A stretch of DNA of 64,000 nucleotides from Ascaris suum (GCA_013433145.1 CM024168.1:13198868-13262867), one strand, 5' to 3'. Positions 38,986 to 56,049 are shown, numbered from the stretch's first letter. The notes: generated from the sequence alone by a model not told the origin. Translations and numbers: made by a program.

Positions 38986-39418
38986 AGGTTTGCATTTATG
39001 CTATGTCGGAGAGGTTCTTGATACGCTCCGAATTTTCCGTACGCTGAAAGTTATAGCCGTGAAATTTGTTAGGCATAATGTATGTGCAGGGTGACATAAT
39101 TGATTCACCAGTCGTGGAAAGGAACATAGATGTAAATGCAGAAGAATGTTCTTATGCAATCCACATTGGTTGATTCACATCACAGAAGTGCAGTTCTTTT
39201 GCTGGAGAATTCCTCAAGTAGTCGAAATAGCTGAAAAGTGAGAGCATTGTTTTGCATATCGGCTGCCCATTTGTATCCCTTGAAATTTTTTGCTCAAAAG
39301 CGTGAGATTTGAAGGCACATATCGTGCTAAATGCTGTCATGTGTTTCTGTCTTAGCATCGTAGACTAGCATTTACCTGAGAAGAAAGCTACGCAAATTTT
39401 TCAGCCTCTCGAGCTGGG

Positions 39419-40626
39419 TTACGTTGAAAACTTTTGTGTAAAAGTAATTTTCTTCAGTATTTGTTGTATTCTCCTCTTTACAGTAATAGTACGACGATTC
39501 GGTGCTGAGGTATAGAAACTAGTGGATAAAAATAAAACTTCACAGTATTTCCACCACCTATCATGCGTTCGCTGAGCGCAATGATCGCTCATCGCTTCTA
39601 TGCATTCAACACAGTTCCACGCAATCAAAGTGAATGTACCTTAACGTGAACTGTGCACATTCTAAAGGTCGGTAAATTACCGCGAATAAAATCTATGGTG
39701 GGTGTTCTAGAAGGAAGCAGCAAGGCGAAGAGATAATATAATAGGAGCGCCAAGTCTGGTTGAAGTAATTCTATCAGGTGGTCGAAGAGCTCTGTTGGTC
39801 CTCGGAATGAAAGCTGCAATATAGTCGTGCAATTTTTTCTACTGTGTTTTTCTCGCGAATAGTTGTTCAACTTCTAATGCAAATTGTCTTTCTGTCTCAA
39901 TTCTCTGAGGTATGGCAAGCAAATATCTTTAAATACGTGCTAAGCGAGCGATTTGTTGTTCTCGTTCAAGCACCCAAAGCAGATCATTTTTCATGCACTA
40001 AAAGGAAGTAAATTGCGGACCACTTTTTAATTTCAACTCGACTGTCGTAGTTGATATTTTCTATGATTATTACAGAGGCGTTCGAAATTCCAAGAAAATA
40101 AAACGGAAGAAATGCTTGAAACGTTTTTTCAATTTGTTGAAATGCGCGGTCTCAAATCACCGTAGAAATGCTTAATCAAAGATTTTGCCCTAACAACTGT
40201 TAAATCTCATAACCGTAACCCATGTAACAGACAGCCTTTTGCGATTTCAAGTGGGCTTTTGCGCACCACGCTTTAACTGCTTCTAAATGAAACGAAGTTT
40301 TTGTGATTTCCTCTCAACGCACGGAAAAAGTGCTGATTTGAGGCGTTTCTGTGGGTTGTTGTACATCATAATCCGTCAAAGTTGGAATGTTTCTTTCGAA
40401 TTTTGCATACTGGCCAAATAGCACCAGCATTAAACCAGTGGGAACAAGAGTACTTTATTGGCGATCCATAAAAATTTGAAAGAAGCCAAATTTGAAGGAA
40501 GTCATAATGAGAAATGCCAGAAATCGATGCAGCCTGGAACAGGACTGCAGGAATACGCGGTGGTCCATCTGCCTTTGATTCACTCTTGAAAGTGGTGGAG
40601 GTGGATGATAAATGACCCAAAATCAT
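39419..40626 (-). CDS. Three-exon gene, 175 aa, one hydrophobic segment
   Basis: Minus-strand exons 40626-40411, 39813-39681 and 39597-39419; phases 0 and 1 agree, totalling 175 residues and TAA. It starts MILGHLSSTSTTFKSESKAD. Donors are CCA/GTATGC and CG/GTAATT; the acceptor at 39813 (TATATTGCAG) is good and the one at 39597 (GAATGCATAG) is weaker. Exon 2 holds a probable membrane helix (LLQPDLALLLYYLFALLLP). The C-terminal part is basic (RRTITVKRRIQQILKKITFT). Just before the ATG the sequence TTTCTGAAAG could be a weak trans-splice acceptor. Family not recognised. A 40-codon open frame on the other strand at 40635-40756 looks protein-like too but has a weak structure. Confidence 0.45.
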
Positions 40627-42774
40627 ACTTTCAGAAAGCAGTGGAGGAAGGGGAGCTATTCATAAACCTTAAAGAAAAACGATGGCCGGAAATGAAAGGG
40701 TCGTATTATCATTCGTATTCTGTTGTCGAGAAGCTGCGAAAATTATGGCCAGGTTAGCGATGGATAAAGAAGAACGCTTCTCAGGAGCGGATTTATTCCT
40801 CCTTAGCGAGAAGATGCTCTTAAAAATAGGTGCATTTTGAATGATGAGAACAGTCGAAAAAAAATCGTCAGTGCACATTCTGAAAGCATCTCTGGTTATC
40901 CGTAACGCACGTTGTGCTTACTGATGCAACATATGCTTTTTGCATTTTGCAAATATTGGCGTACCTTTGCTACAGTTTAGCACATTTCCAGTGGTCAACA
41001 CGAGGAGACTTCAAATACAGCATTTCCTCATCATTATTACCTCATAGATTCTTGATTTGCTCGTGCAATGCCTTTGACACTTGCACTGCTACGCGTTATA
41101 AAAGATTAAGGAGGGGATAGCCTACGAAATGATTGCTTCTACTCATCTCTGATCTCTCCTCCTTTCCTCCCCAATAACATTAAGGCCATTCGTCGCTTTA
41201 TTGAGCGATGCACCAACTGATGTTTGAAGGAGCTAAGCTTGCGTCCCCTTGATGATCTATCTTTTCATGGCTTCATGGTGTAAGAGTAACATCCAAGAGG
41301 CAAGATAATAAGGTTAGAAAGATGGTGGCCTAATCGTTTACCGTGGAGTTTGCAGCAACAAATGAAAAGAAAATCGGCGATGTGCAAAAATTTTGCTAGT
41401 GTCGATAGTTTTGAGTACACAGATCACATATGGGTATGCCTGTATTCCATATGGGGGGGGGGGGGGGGGGGGAGAAGGAGGAAAATTTCTAGTGCTGACT
41501 ATTTTTGCTTAAATTTGTGGGTCATCCTTCTGGGCCATTGCTTGCACCTCGCTCACTAACAGGCCGCCAGATATGCGGCATATTTGAGCAGTAAATCAGT
41601 AGCTAGTAACCGCCTTAATCGAGCGATTCGCAAGTGATAAGTCTTCATTTGACAGGAGAAAGCGCTGAAAACTTCGTGTTTAAGGCGTATTTTTTTCAAA
41701 ACCTGACGTTGACCCTGTAAAAATGACGCGTAACTGAGCGGTTGTTCATTTGATGTCTTATAAAACAGCACATTCTTGAGCTGGCAAGATATGCAAATCA
41801 GAGGTCACTAAACGTCGCATTTTCCTAGCTCATGAGGTGTGACAGTTTAATTCTTTTCTGTGTAAATTTGTCGTCTATTGCGGTACAATTTCATAATTCA
41901 GTAAAATTCGTGGCTCACGCCTCATGCCACTCTGAACTAGGCAGAGTTGGAAAGCAAGTGCTACCTGTGTGTGACTAGTATGCTTTTACAAGTAATTTGA
42001 TGGTTTCGAAGCTCAATTTTTGAAGTTATCTAATTTGCAAGTTTCTCGGGGTTGTTCGTAATCTTCTCATGAAGAATTTTTGCGCACTCTTATAGCATGT
42101 GATATCAAAAGCTTGTTGAATTAGGGTTTAAAAAACTTTCTGATTGCATTTTGCGGATTCCATAAAGCTGCGTTCTCCTTTATTTCATTAGTTTTAAAGG
42201 GGATTATACCAACGTAGGTGGCAAATTCCTAATGCTTAGCCACTATGGAACTCATTTATAAATTTTGCTATGAAAATGCGGCTGATTTTGTGGTTAGTGG
42301 AAAGCACAGCGTTTCTCGATTATCCCTAGCAATTAATTTCCTTCTCCTGCTGTCTTTAATCTTTACTTTTTTCTCATTTTTGCTCTCTCTCTGCCTCTAT
42401 CTTGTAAGTGAAAAATGTATCCATCATCGCAAAAAAAAGAAAAAAAAACGCGAGTCACTAGCTACTGTGGAATTAATCACTAGCCGTATGCGCATAAAAA
42501 CAATTCACTTAGAGAGTTCAAATAACCTGAAGTTCCAACGAACTGAGTGAATTATCATCTAATTTCCGCTTTGATTAACGGCCTGTTCGGCGTTGCCTAA
42601 GGCTGGCTGAAACAAATAAGCGCTTTGAGCTTTTTCAAGTGTATTCTTCGGCGCATTCAAGCGCATGGGCGCTTTATTGAGGGCGATGTGCAACGAATAT
42701 CGTTGAAGAAGCATCTCGCGTTGTGCACTTATGCGCAAAGTAAAGGTAAACATAGTAGCTCTTCCTTCTTGCAA
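40627..42774. other. Stretch with no supported gene
   Basis: Contains the G20 tract at 41453 and a pyrimidine-rich tract near 42335-42405. Open frames here are explained by composition. A 53-codon + frame from 40681 (MAGNERVVLSFVF and on) and the antisense frame are noted but unsupported. Confidence 0.4.
41453..41472. repeat. G20 homopolymer
   Basis: Twenty consecutive G on the + strand. Long poly-G tracts form G-quadruplexes and are unstable; in C. elegans they depend on the DOG-1/FANCJ helicase. The exact length may be affected by sequencing error. Confidence 0.9.
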
Positions 42775-42981
42775 TTGCTGTCGTAACAGAACGTCGCTTA
42801 AAGGAGATCTTTTTACGGATTGAGCACTTCCAGATTACAGTTATTTTTTACTTCTTTAAGTTTCCTCTCGTCTTGCGATGTTCCTAAGCAACAATATGAA
42901 GCAAAACATTCCAAAAAGCATGTAGCTTGCGCTTACAAGGATTCAGTTTTTTGAATTTCTCAATATTAAGTTCTAGAATTC
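42775..42981. repeat. Direct repeat copy 1 (about 207 bp)
   Basis: Begins TTGCTGTCGTAACAGAACG and ends GTTCTAGAATTC. Nearly identical to 43312-43522. No coding potential. Differences are scattered substitutions and small indels, so the duplication is not recent. Confidence 0.9.
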
Positions 42982-43311
42982 GGCAGTTAGAGAGCTGAAA
43001 TAAATCGGAGTGTATTTGTTCTTAATCTAGGGCTTGTACACTTTACTGTTGCCTTAAATCAATTGCTATCGTTAAAGATATAACATATTGTCTCAACTTT
43101 CTCTTTCAACTTTATAATAATCGACTTGTTCGATGATTTCAATTCTTATCGACGACTTTTGCTTGTTTCATTTGTTTGCAATATTATTCGAGTGAAATAT
43201 GTGCAATTTTTTCTGCGCAGATAAATCGCAATGAAATTTAATAATGAAACGCAGTGGGACATTTCGATAATGGAAGAAAACAACGTTAGCCCATTAGGAT
43301 CGTTAATGCGT

Positions 43312-43522
43312 TTGCTGTCGTAGCAGAACGTCGCTTAAAGGAGATCTTTTTATGGATTGAGCACTTCCAGATTACAGTTATTTTTTTTTACTTCTTTAGG
43401 CTTCTTCTCGTCTTGCAACGTTCCTAGGCAACAGTATGAAGCAAAACCCTCCAAAAAGTATGTGGCTTGCTCTTACAAGGAATTCAGCTTTTTGAATTTT
43501 CGAATATTAAGTTCTAGAATTC
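43312..43522. repeat. Direct repeat copy 2 (about 211 bp)
   Basis: Begins TTGCTGTCGTAGCAGAACG and ends GTTCTAGAATTC, matching copy 1 in the same orientation 330 bases away. Its end forms a small palindrome: AAGTTCTAG, then AATTC, then CTAGAACTT (43509-43531). Confidence 0.9.
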
Positions 43523-46500
43523 CTAGAACTTGATCGAGGCTCGCTCGTGACTTCTCAATGAAAGATTAAATCTTTTGCATCACTAATAACTTTGATTGAC
43601 CATATTGCTTTGGCCTTGCTGCTCTACAATTTCAAGGACAATATTGCGTCCTTATCAGCGTTTCGTGAACTCATAATGGAAGAAAGGGGAAAAACGACGT
43701 TAAAACACTGCGTAATTTTGTTCACTTTTCTTCTTTCATCCATAAAAAACATTTATATATTTTCTTGAATTCTAAGCAGATTTTACAATATGTTCTTCAG
43801 TGAAAAAACGAGGGAATTTCACCATTTCGTTTACTATTGAGCTACGCGCTCTTCTTCGAAGTATTTCACTTTTTTCCTCGAAAAACCTTTCGCTCCACTG
43901 CTTCCTATTTAGCTAATAAATAATCTCCTAAGACATTTTTTAAATGCTGAGCGAAAGGTGTTGAGGGAATTCTGCTGGCTTCATTTGACCTTATCAATAA
44001 AGTCGATCTTTGACTTCGCATTCCAAATGAATGTTTAGTTGGTTTGTTTATTTTCTGCGATTTCTCTAAACATAGCCATCGTCACTGTTAAACATAAAAG
44101 CTGCATAAAATAAGTGACGGTGAGTAATGGCCATGATGGCTGTTAATTTTATATTTTAGCCAGGATACTGAATAAAGTGGAACTATCGAGCAAATGAAGA
44201 CGCAAAATAAAAACCGTACAATGCAATGAGCTAATGCAGTTGCACACGACACACTCAACTGGACGAACGCTCAATCAACTCACAAAGTTTTTTAAATGTA
44301 AGCTTTCGGCTATTTCAATGAAAAAAAGCTTGCTCCTTCTTCCTTCCATCCATTCAATATAAGATTAGGCTCGGAATGGCCAACTCTTCTATTACTTTAA
44401 TTCTAGAAGTATTTCCTTTTGAAACATTCGTTGTCCTCCTTCCTTCCAAACTACGAAGTGGGAAACTTGAAATGGGATTGCTAAAGCAATGCTTTCCACA
44501 TTCCATAAATTCTTTTCTAAAATAATGAAGAGTTCGAAATGTTTTTAATATTTCTGAGGCGAACATTTGAACAGATGACTGTGAACTCAAGTTGGCGCTT
44601 AATTGCTTTGACGGCTTTGAAACAATCTGTGGCAATGGCCTTTAGGAATTTGTGCGAAAAACTCGTGTGCCTTCTTACGGATGCAACCACATTATTCTTT
44701 TGTGATTATGTATGGACACTCTTTGCATGGTTTTAAAAAGTGGCTTGCTGACTAATTATTCATTGCTGCATTGACGATAATGGTGGCGAAATTCTTCTCA
44801 TTGTGGATGCAGCTTATCGAAGACAAAAGGCAAAAGTTACGCAAAAATGATAATATAGAATATTGGCGCGATAGAAATTATGAGTGATTCGATTGTCGTA
44901 ATCGAACTGAAGCGAATTCTATAGAATGCTTTCTATTGTTTCTCTTCAATTATTGCTTTCTAGATAGTGCATCATCTCGTATTATTTCTTATAGTATTTC
45001 CTGAATAGTAGATTTCTGAAGTGGAAGATCCGATAATATGGGCGAGACATGAAGTGAGTTAGGGATCGTTATTCAGTCACATATGTCTACATATATCAGT
45101 TTATTGTCGTCGGTTGCATGCAAAACATTTATTTGAGTATATGAGTATATGAGTGTCCCTGCACTACAGTTATATAAGAAACTTTCACGTATACTAGAAA
45201 ATATAATGGAATATTTTCATGAAATTTCACAAGCGAGAGGGTTATAGATAACCAATAAAATTGTGACCGTCATTTGCTCTGCTCGACATAAACTGCTATA
45301 TTCCTTTGAGACTAAATTTTATGGAAAGTTCTGCGGAAATAATATTTCGTGCGTAGTAAAGTGACGTGAAGAATTCCTGGAAAAGACGGAATAAGTTCTA
45401 AATTCTAAAAATCTCCAGGAGACAAGACTATGAACAATGATTCGCAGTGTCGGAAACGGTTTCACAGCGATAAAATTCCACTAAAAAGGCAATTATGAAG
45501 TAACGTTTAGTAGAGAATGTGAAATTTGCTTTTACACGAGAAATATGGGAAAAATTGAGAACGCAGCGAAAATTTGGCAGTAAAAGAAGAAAATGTACTT
45601 ACAAACTTCGGTCGAGGAAATATGAAGCCGTTACAATGAGATTTATGTGAGAAATTCGCTTCGTTCCTAATTTTCTCACCATTGGTTTTGTTTTATTGTT
45701 TATTCATTTCTTCACTAAATATTTGAACATTTAGCCTATTTGGTATGAAGCGCCAGCTCATTGCATCCTTTCTTCTCCTTCATTCTCGAGAGCTAGCAAA
45801 CTGCTTCATCCAACCTAACAATTTTCCCTTGCTTAAATGCAAAAACCTCTCGTTTTTCACGCTAAGTTGAGTCACTTATTTACACAACTCTGTTTAGTCT
45901 GAGCACTCGATTCAATTGAATTTGAATTTTTCATCAGTTGGCGTACTGTAGCGTTGTTGTTGTGGGTGTTGCATGGTTGTGACAACCTCTTTAAGCCACG
46001 CCTCAGCAGACTCTTATTTTATAATTTAACATGAATTCATACAACGAAAGGTGGCTTATGGTGCTATTTCTATGTTTCTACCTCTGCGGCCTTTTTAGCT
46101 TCTCATAACCGAAGTAAAACGATGCTGTCTTGCTTCGTCGGTGTTTTGGTTGCAAAATGTGATGTCTTTATACTTCGACAGGAAGCGATCCCTCTCTCTT
46201 GTCTCACCTCATTTAAATGACCGTATGGTATTGGATGTATCAAATAATGTGTTGAGTAATATAATTATTGAAATATAAAAATGCAAATTGATTATTTCGT
46301 TTTAAGCAAAACCGCCTTTCTTTTCTTTTGCCAACTTATTTAAACATGTGTTTATTCTGTATAAAAACCTCTTCATTCCGCACTGTATGGTGCAGCCGGC
46401 TGCATACAGCATTAACGCCGTTGACGTGCTAATGAATGTTTTAACTTTATACTTTCATGCGGACTAAGTTAGGAAGTTCTGATACGATCAACCGATTTAA

Positions 46501-47648
46501 TCACTGAGTCGATCATTCGAAAAACTCCTTCGTTGATTATCGCGCCAGGGCACGATTTGGGTGTAATAGCTCAGAAATACTTTTGGCGCATCGACGGACA
46601 TCAATGTGCAAAATCGTTATCCAGGACAGTGATATCGAGCAGTGTGCGACAGTTTTCAAGTTTTCAGGCTATTGGCAGTTTTCAAGCTCCCGTATCTAAT
46701 ATCGATTCTCATTTTCTGACACGGTTAAAAAACTTTTGTCCTTCAAGTAAAAAACCGAAAATTATTTTTTATTAGGGCTCCCGTATCTTATTAGGGCTGA
46801 GTATGGCAGTGTGGAGGCTATAAATGCGCGTAGACACCTCAGTTTCATGAATTTTCGATGGCTCTGTCCGAATTTCTGGATAAGAGCAGTCATGCTGATT
46901 ATCATCCCTAATATTATTACTGCTATCGCATCTGCACCATTCAAACTAAAAGGCAGGGGAGATGATGGAGAAGAGAGAGGGTGAAAGCGACCTGCCGTTT
47001 TGCGTGAGCTTCACTTAACCGAACACTTTTATAGGTTACCACAAGGTAACAAATATACGAAATAATGCTTCCATGCTTTAATAATCTACCGATCACTTAA
47101 GCCTTCTATCAGAAATCCGTCTTTTATGCATTTAAATGGCCCTCTTTCCCTTACAGTTGATCGATTAACGTGGACAGTGATCTAAGAGTTCGTGAATGAG
47201 TTCAGGTTTTAGCCTTACAGTATGACTATACCTATCTTTACAGTGTAACTACACCTGCTGAATTCCGTTATTCCCGAGTGAAGCCATCAGACAGAGAGAG
47301 ATGTACGACACATGACAAAAGCTCATGAATGCGACATTCCCAAATACGCTTCGAGAAGCAAAGGCATGCAAAGCGCATAAAAACGAATGCTTTGTTGAGG
47401 ATTTATTGAGGCGGTCAAGTTGTCTAAAACGTGGATGTATTATCCCGCATTTTCGTTATTTCCTCGCAGCTTATGCTCGTTAGGCGCACGGCATGCAAAA
47501 ATCATGCTAGCTTCGCTGGCATTCTTCTCACTTGTTTCCGGCTCGGCTCGTCGGAGAGCAAATTTCCCTTTATATTCGCCTCGCTAGCTATCTGTTAGTC
47601 TTGAGAAAGGATCTTTGTTTTAAATCAAAAATAGTTTCTGCTCGATCT
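43523..47648. other. Stretch with no supported gene
   Basis: About 4.1 kb of AT-rich DNA. A minus-strand frame at 44354-44635 with a fair acceptor (GCCACAG) and a + frame at 46533-46775 were seen but lack partner exons. GCTCCCGTATCT occurs twice (about 46686 and 46780). Confidence 0.4.
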
Positions 47649-47902
47649 TCACTTCTTGTTTTCCAATTGGCAGAATTTAGTTGAGGAAATCTTTGAATTA
47701 TCTCTTCTTTTTTTCGTTTTAACCCTCTTCATTTTCATATGAGGTAGAAAATCCTGAAATTTGAATTTGTCCATCCTCAAAAATTGCACTACTTACTTCT
47801 AGAATGTTACGAAATTTTATTACACAATCGAAAATTGCGTTTTTTTTTTCTTGAGCTGAACGTTGGAGTTCTAGAGAATTAAGTTGCCGTCGAAGGCGAT
47901 TT
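47649..47902 (-). CDS. 3' end of a gene for a basic protein, 43-bp intron
   Basis: Minus-strand exons 47902-47797 and 47753-47649, split by a 43-base intron with a perfect donor (GAA/GTAAGT) and a TTTCAG acceptor. Without splicing the frame shifts. Encodes NRLRRQLNSLELQRSAQEKK, likely helical, and a lysine/arginine tail (MKMKRVKTKKRRDN) ending in TGA at 47649-47651. The tail resembles a nuclear localisation signal. Exon 1 starts after CGCTCATCAG; upstream exons should lie above 48000 and were not found. Family not recognised. Confidence 0.38.
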
Positions 47903-51568
<3,666 letters not shown>

Positions 51569-51855
51569 CCTAGACAGTTTTTCTCGCAAGATACAAATGA
51601 TATAACGGTGGATTTTGCTAGATATATATACGCCTTATGTATTCTTCCGCGCACAGTTTCCTACTGATTTTTTGCCTCACGCATGAATTTCGAGCAATTT
51701 TGACTCCATGAAATTTCCAAATGAAGGTTTATTGCAGTCGTGTTCGACCAAAATTTTAAGAGGTGCATTCCCTCAAGCAAGATTTTCTGAACGGTCGGTT
51801 GCGCAGAAATACGCCATTTAAGCGATCTTTTGTTGTCCACTGAGTATTGTTTCAG

Positions 51856-52120
51856 AGCTGGCCTTACTGATTCAGAAGCAGAAGGTCTCTTTTATAGCGA
51901 CTTCTGTGACGCATACCCCATTTGTTATGTAATTAAAAGAGCTAGTGAAACCCTTACCTGTTGGGAAGCAGCTTGTGGAAATGGTTTCTTCAAGGACAGC
52001 CACTTGGACAGTCGTCGTTTTCGAGTTGGTGCTCTCCTGTACGGCCTTTATTGCTTCATTGGCTATTATCTGCGCTCAGTTGCAGTCCACCTCTGAATAT
52101 GAAGAGAGGAAGTCACCGAG
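51856..52120 (+). CDS. Candidate exon region with a membrane segment
   Basis: Good acceptor at 51851-51855 (TTGTTTCAG). Two frames are open. One, from about 51933, encodes a strong hydrophobic helix (VVVFELVLSCTAFIASLAII) followed by acidic QLQSTSEYEE. The other (GLTDSEAEGLFYSDFCDAYP) is open for 80 codons. I cannot decide between them, and the downstream donor is unclear. Confidence 0.25.
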
Positions 52121-54273
52121 GTTCTACATCATTTCGCTTTCATATAGTTCCTTTTTTCTATGTAATCGTCGTTTAGTACTTCGGACTTCTATCTCCTTTA
52201 TGCTTTCAAAAAATCGCGGTCCTTCTTCATCTGTTTACAAAATGACTGTGAGGAATCCCCATAGAGAAGTTTATAAGAATAAAGCAGCATTCGAAAATAT
52301 ATGTTGTGTCCTTTCGCCTCGCTGAGCAGACAGAGAAATGACGTTAAATTACTAATTTTATCACGTTTAATCCCTTTGTAGTTGATGCTAACAGTTCTTA
52401 AGTAGTTTATGATATAACCGCATATCTAAAATGAAATTATGCATGTAGTGACTGAGTTCCAAAAAAATTGTTCAACAAGTTTTTTTCTTCATAAACGTTG
52501 AAGAAGAGCAGGTGAAGGAACGCTATCATACTTGAATTCTATTGCAGCAATTATTGTTTCAGTAAAACGTTATTGCTAATCTGTACAGTTAGTTTTCTTC
52601 TTATTTTGGCGACGATTATGGCAATGTTTGGTCTTTCGGGCAGGCGATCGGCTATGATAATACCTCATATTTTGCTCATGGTTAGCTCATTTCTACTGTG
52701 ATTCTATTGAAGCGTTGTGCTATTGATTCACATCTTTTGCTATCTTCTTTTCCCTTAGCGGTATTAAAAAAACTAATTTTGAAAGAGCAATAATAGAACA
52801 AACATCGATGTGAACTAGACGTTTTTTAATGAATTTGTAAGTTCCTTGATTTGGATTTATGCATGCATTGAACGATCTAACTAGGCACATTGTACCACTG
52901 AAAGTTGTCCCCGGAAAGCGAGCATAACGTGCATGGAGCGAAATGGTCAAGCCTATCCGGTGCTTTTCGATCTACGTGGGAAACAAGAGTTTTAAGCGCT
53001 GTAATGGGATTTGCTATGAAGTTTTCATTTCTTTTATTGCGAAAAGGGCCCCTTCTATCCCTGTTAGTGAATAGCCATATTTTTTCCCTTCAGTCCGGCA
53101 GAATTCTACTTTTTTCTCGTCAGTGAGAGCATCTTTACATTTTTTCAAACTCTTGCGAAGTTTTTTCACAGCTTATTCTGCCAATATTGGATTAACTTCA
53201 TTTTCTTCCCATTCAATAGTCCCAACTACTCCGATGTTGGTCATTCTCAGAAGGAGACAGAAACCGTTGATGAAATTTGCTATTTTGAGAAAACTTTTAT
53301 AATCGCTGAGATTGCCTTACTCTTAACCGCCGAATTCGATGTTATCCTCGACATACTGAAATTTGCTCATAAATATTTTCTTTTCGAGCATTACTCATGT
53401 GTGATGTTGAGCCCGTTGTTGAAACAAGCTGAACAACGCATTCGTTGAGAATCATTTTTGAACCTGAATTAGCCACGAAGAATCACAATGCCGTTGATTG
53501 TTTCGGATTCCCAAATCGATTATTTCCTTTGCTTTGATGGATTTAAATTAAAATTTGGGCGGCGAATATCATTAGTGAATCATGCTAGAATATATCATGT
53601 GATATGATGCAATATGCTTTGGATGCCGACATAGCAACCAGGAAAAAACATACCCTACCGACGGCTCATAGCTCTGGTTGCAGAGATGTGAAGTTCATAC
53701 CCACATAGCTGTTCAGTCGTTTCAAATTCATCTAAATTTTATCAGTAGGTTCCTTCCCATTGCATTCATTAGTGATCACTGTCACTTTATAACTCTTACT
53801 GAAGGTCTATAAAATCGATTAGTTTTGGGAGTTTGGAAATTCAACGAAACCACTATGATGAATTTCATCGCTTTTTAGCTATATGAAGTGAAAGTACCGC
53901 ATTGGGAATACAGTCATTTGATATTGCAAAATAATCGAATATTGCAACTTGAAGGTGATGAAATGTAAAGTGTGAGGAAGATTTCGATTGGATTAACTCT
54001 GAAAATGGGATATTGATCAGGAAGCAACACTTTACTGCTTCGCATACACTTTGCTCTTCTTAAATCCAATTTTATTTCAGTTGTAATCAGCTTCAAAACA
54101 TTTAAAAAGGGTGTTCGATCTATGAACCCAATATTTTATCATAAATGAGCACTTATGGGATGGAATTCTTTCACAAGAACTTCCCTACCATAAAATCCTT
54201 ACTGATTTGGAGTTACTGATTTACCCAAAACTTCTGCAGGCGGTAAGTGAATTCAGAGCAATTTATCTTTCAG

Positions 54274-54420
54274 GCGATGGTGTTATGTTTGTGTTCTTAT
54301 CGTTTTTTCCAAGGGATGTTTCGAAGTGGAATTGAATTTAACGGCGATTGGCTAATGTCACTGGCAAGCTCAACGGTTTTCACTGGTGCACAGATCGGCG
54401 CATTATACTTGGAAATAAAA
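54274..54420 (+). CDS. Candidate hydrophobic exon
   Basis: Acceptor TTATCTTTCAG, 49 open codons in the only open frame (AMVLCLCSYRFFQGMFRSGI, then SSTVFTGAQIGALYLEIK), donor AAA/GTCTGC, which is weak. Reads like part of a membrane protein. Partners unknown. Confidence 0.25.
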
Positions 54421-56049
54421 GTCTGCAGGGATATCATGCTGCTCTCCTAACTTCGAGTGCTCTTTTTTTCTACCAATTTTCTTTTACCGATTTTATCCTC
54501 TTCTCTTAGCTCTGCTCTGTTCTCGAAATCCCATCATATCCTTTTTTTCTATAATTGGTGGTATTTTTATGGTCCACATTAAACATTCATTAAATTATGT
54601 TCTTTGATTTCCTTGTTTGTTTATCTTCGGCAAAACGGGCGTTATGATTTTGAATGTTGATTCGGGGGAAAGTCTAAAAGATATGCAGGAGAGCAGTGTA
54701 GATAATTAATTCATTCCCTGTCACAGATGTTTTTTTCCTTCTGTTGAAAACTTTCGGCGTGATCGGTGAAATTTCGTTCATCGTTAAGGAAAGCTCTGAT
54801 TTCAACAAATTTTTGCATAATGTTGATGAAAAAGAGAATGCGAACAACGATGGAAAAGGTTATGTGATGTATATACAAATGTGGTTTTTTTCTTTGCGCT
54901 TTTCACTAAAAATCTCTGTGGGTAGAGAACGTTATCTCCGTTGAACGTCGCAAGCCTAGATTAAACGTTGTCGCTTGTTAATAGCAGCATCTTTCTTGAC
55001 ACAATCAAATTTCCCCGAAATGAGCTACAAACTTCCAGAAAATTTTTTACGCTGTTGAAGTAGATTACTGAATTGTGAGGAAAAATCAAAAAATAACGAT
55101 AAACTTCATTAGGGTAATTCAAGAAGATAATTTCCTTAAAAACACATTATCTATCGCTGTAAGATTGAAGCCATAAGGTCGTTCTACAGCATTTGCTTGT
55201 TTATAGCCCACTGAGTAGAAATTTCCTACTGGAACGTCGCTAAAAAGTGCAGCCTCATTGGGAACGCAAACTTCCGTCTCGTATGAAGCTCCAGCCAAAA
55301 ACCGTTCCAGGTGCCAGTTTCGAACACCGAAATTGTGTTCGATAACATGTAAAATGAGCGCAACTTAATCCGATACTCGCTTCTAAATAATATCGTACTC
55401 ACTTAAATATAAAGTTGAATGAGAACACTGAAGTCCTGAGAGGTGAAAGTAGTCTCTTAAATAGACAACCTTCTTTAACAACAACTCCATCCTTCAAGAA
55501 TCATAAATGAAACACATTTCTTGAGGCTCAGATTCATTTGAGTAATATGTTCATAGATTGAACTTTAAAAGAAATTCACAAATGCGACGTGATTCCAGGT
55601 CCCATATGAGGAAAAAGACTTTTGTTTGGTGCTGATGAAAGCAATTTGAATGAACTGATAAAGCACTCTGTACAAAAGCTCCGCTTCTCTTTTGGCTTCA
55701 TTTGTTTCCACTGTTGTTCGCATATTACTAGAAGATTTTCTTCTTTTCGAGTGTTGAGAGACAGCGAGAAGGGAAGGAGTTGTTGAGAGGATGGACGGAG
55801 TGCTTCTGACCTCCCAAAGTTGTTCGCGCAGATGGTGCACGATACGAACGGGATTTGGTACGCCCATTGAAATTGAATATTGAAGTGTACTGACTTGCAA
55901 CATCAAACCAGTGGTTTTATCTCAGGTGCTGCTATCTTCAGCATAGTCACTTACTTCAGCCAAAGTTCTATAAAGAGATCCCATAATCAATAAGATCTTG
56001 TTGTGGTCAAGGCTAATTGTGAAGGCAAAATTCAACAACAAATGAAAGG

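Noticed and set aside
40635..40756. + exon KAVEEGELFINLKEKRWPEM after TTTCAG
   Set aside because: It ends in a stop with a weak donor and no partner; the minus-strand model just beside it is better supported.
42245..42550. 101-codon + frame with a hydrophobic stretch
   Set aside because: The hydrophobic part comes from a 70-base pyrimidine tract, and the Lys run from an A-rich tract; no splice or poly(A) support.
55565..55906. Minus-strand frame resembling a chemoreceptor loop and helix
   Set aside because: All three frames are open here and none joins in phase to the good donor at 55955; too uncertain to call.
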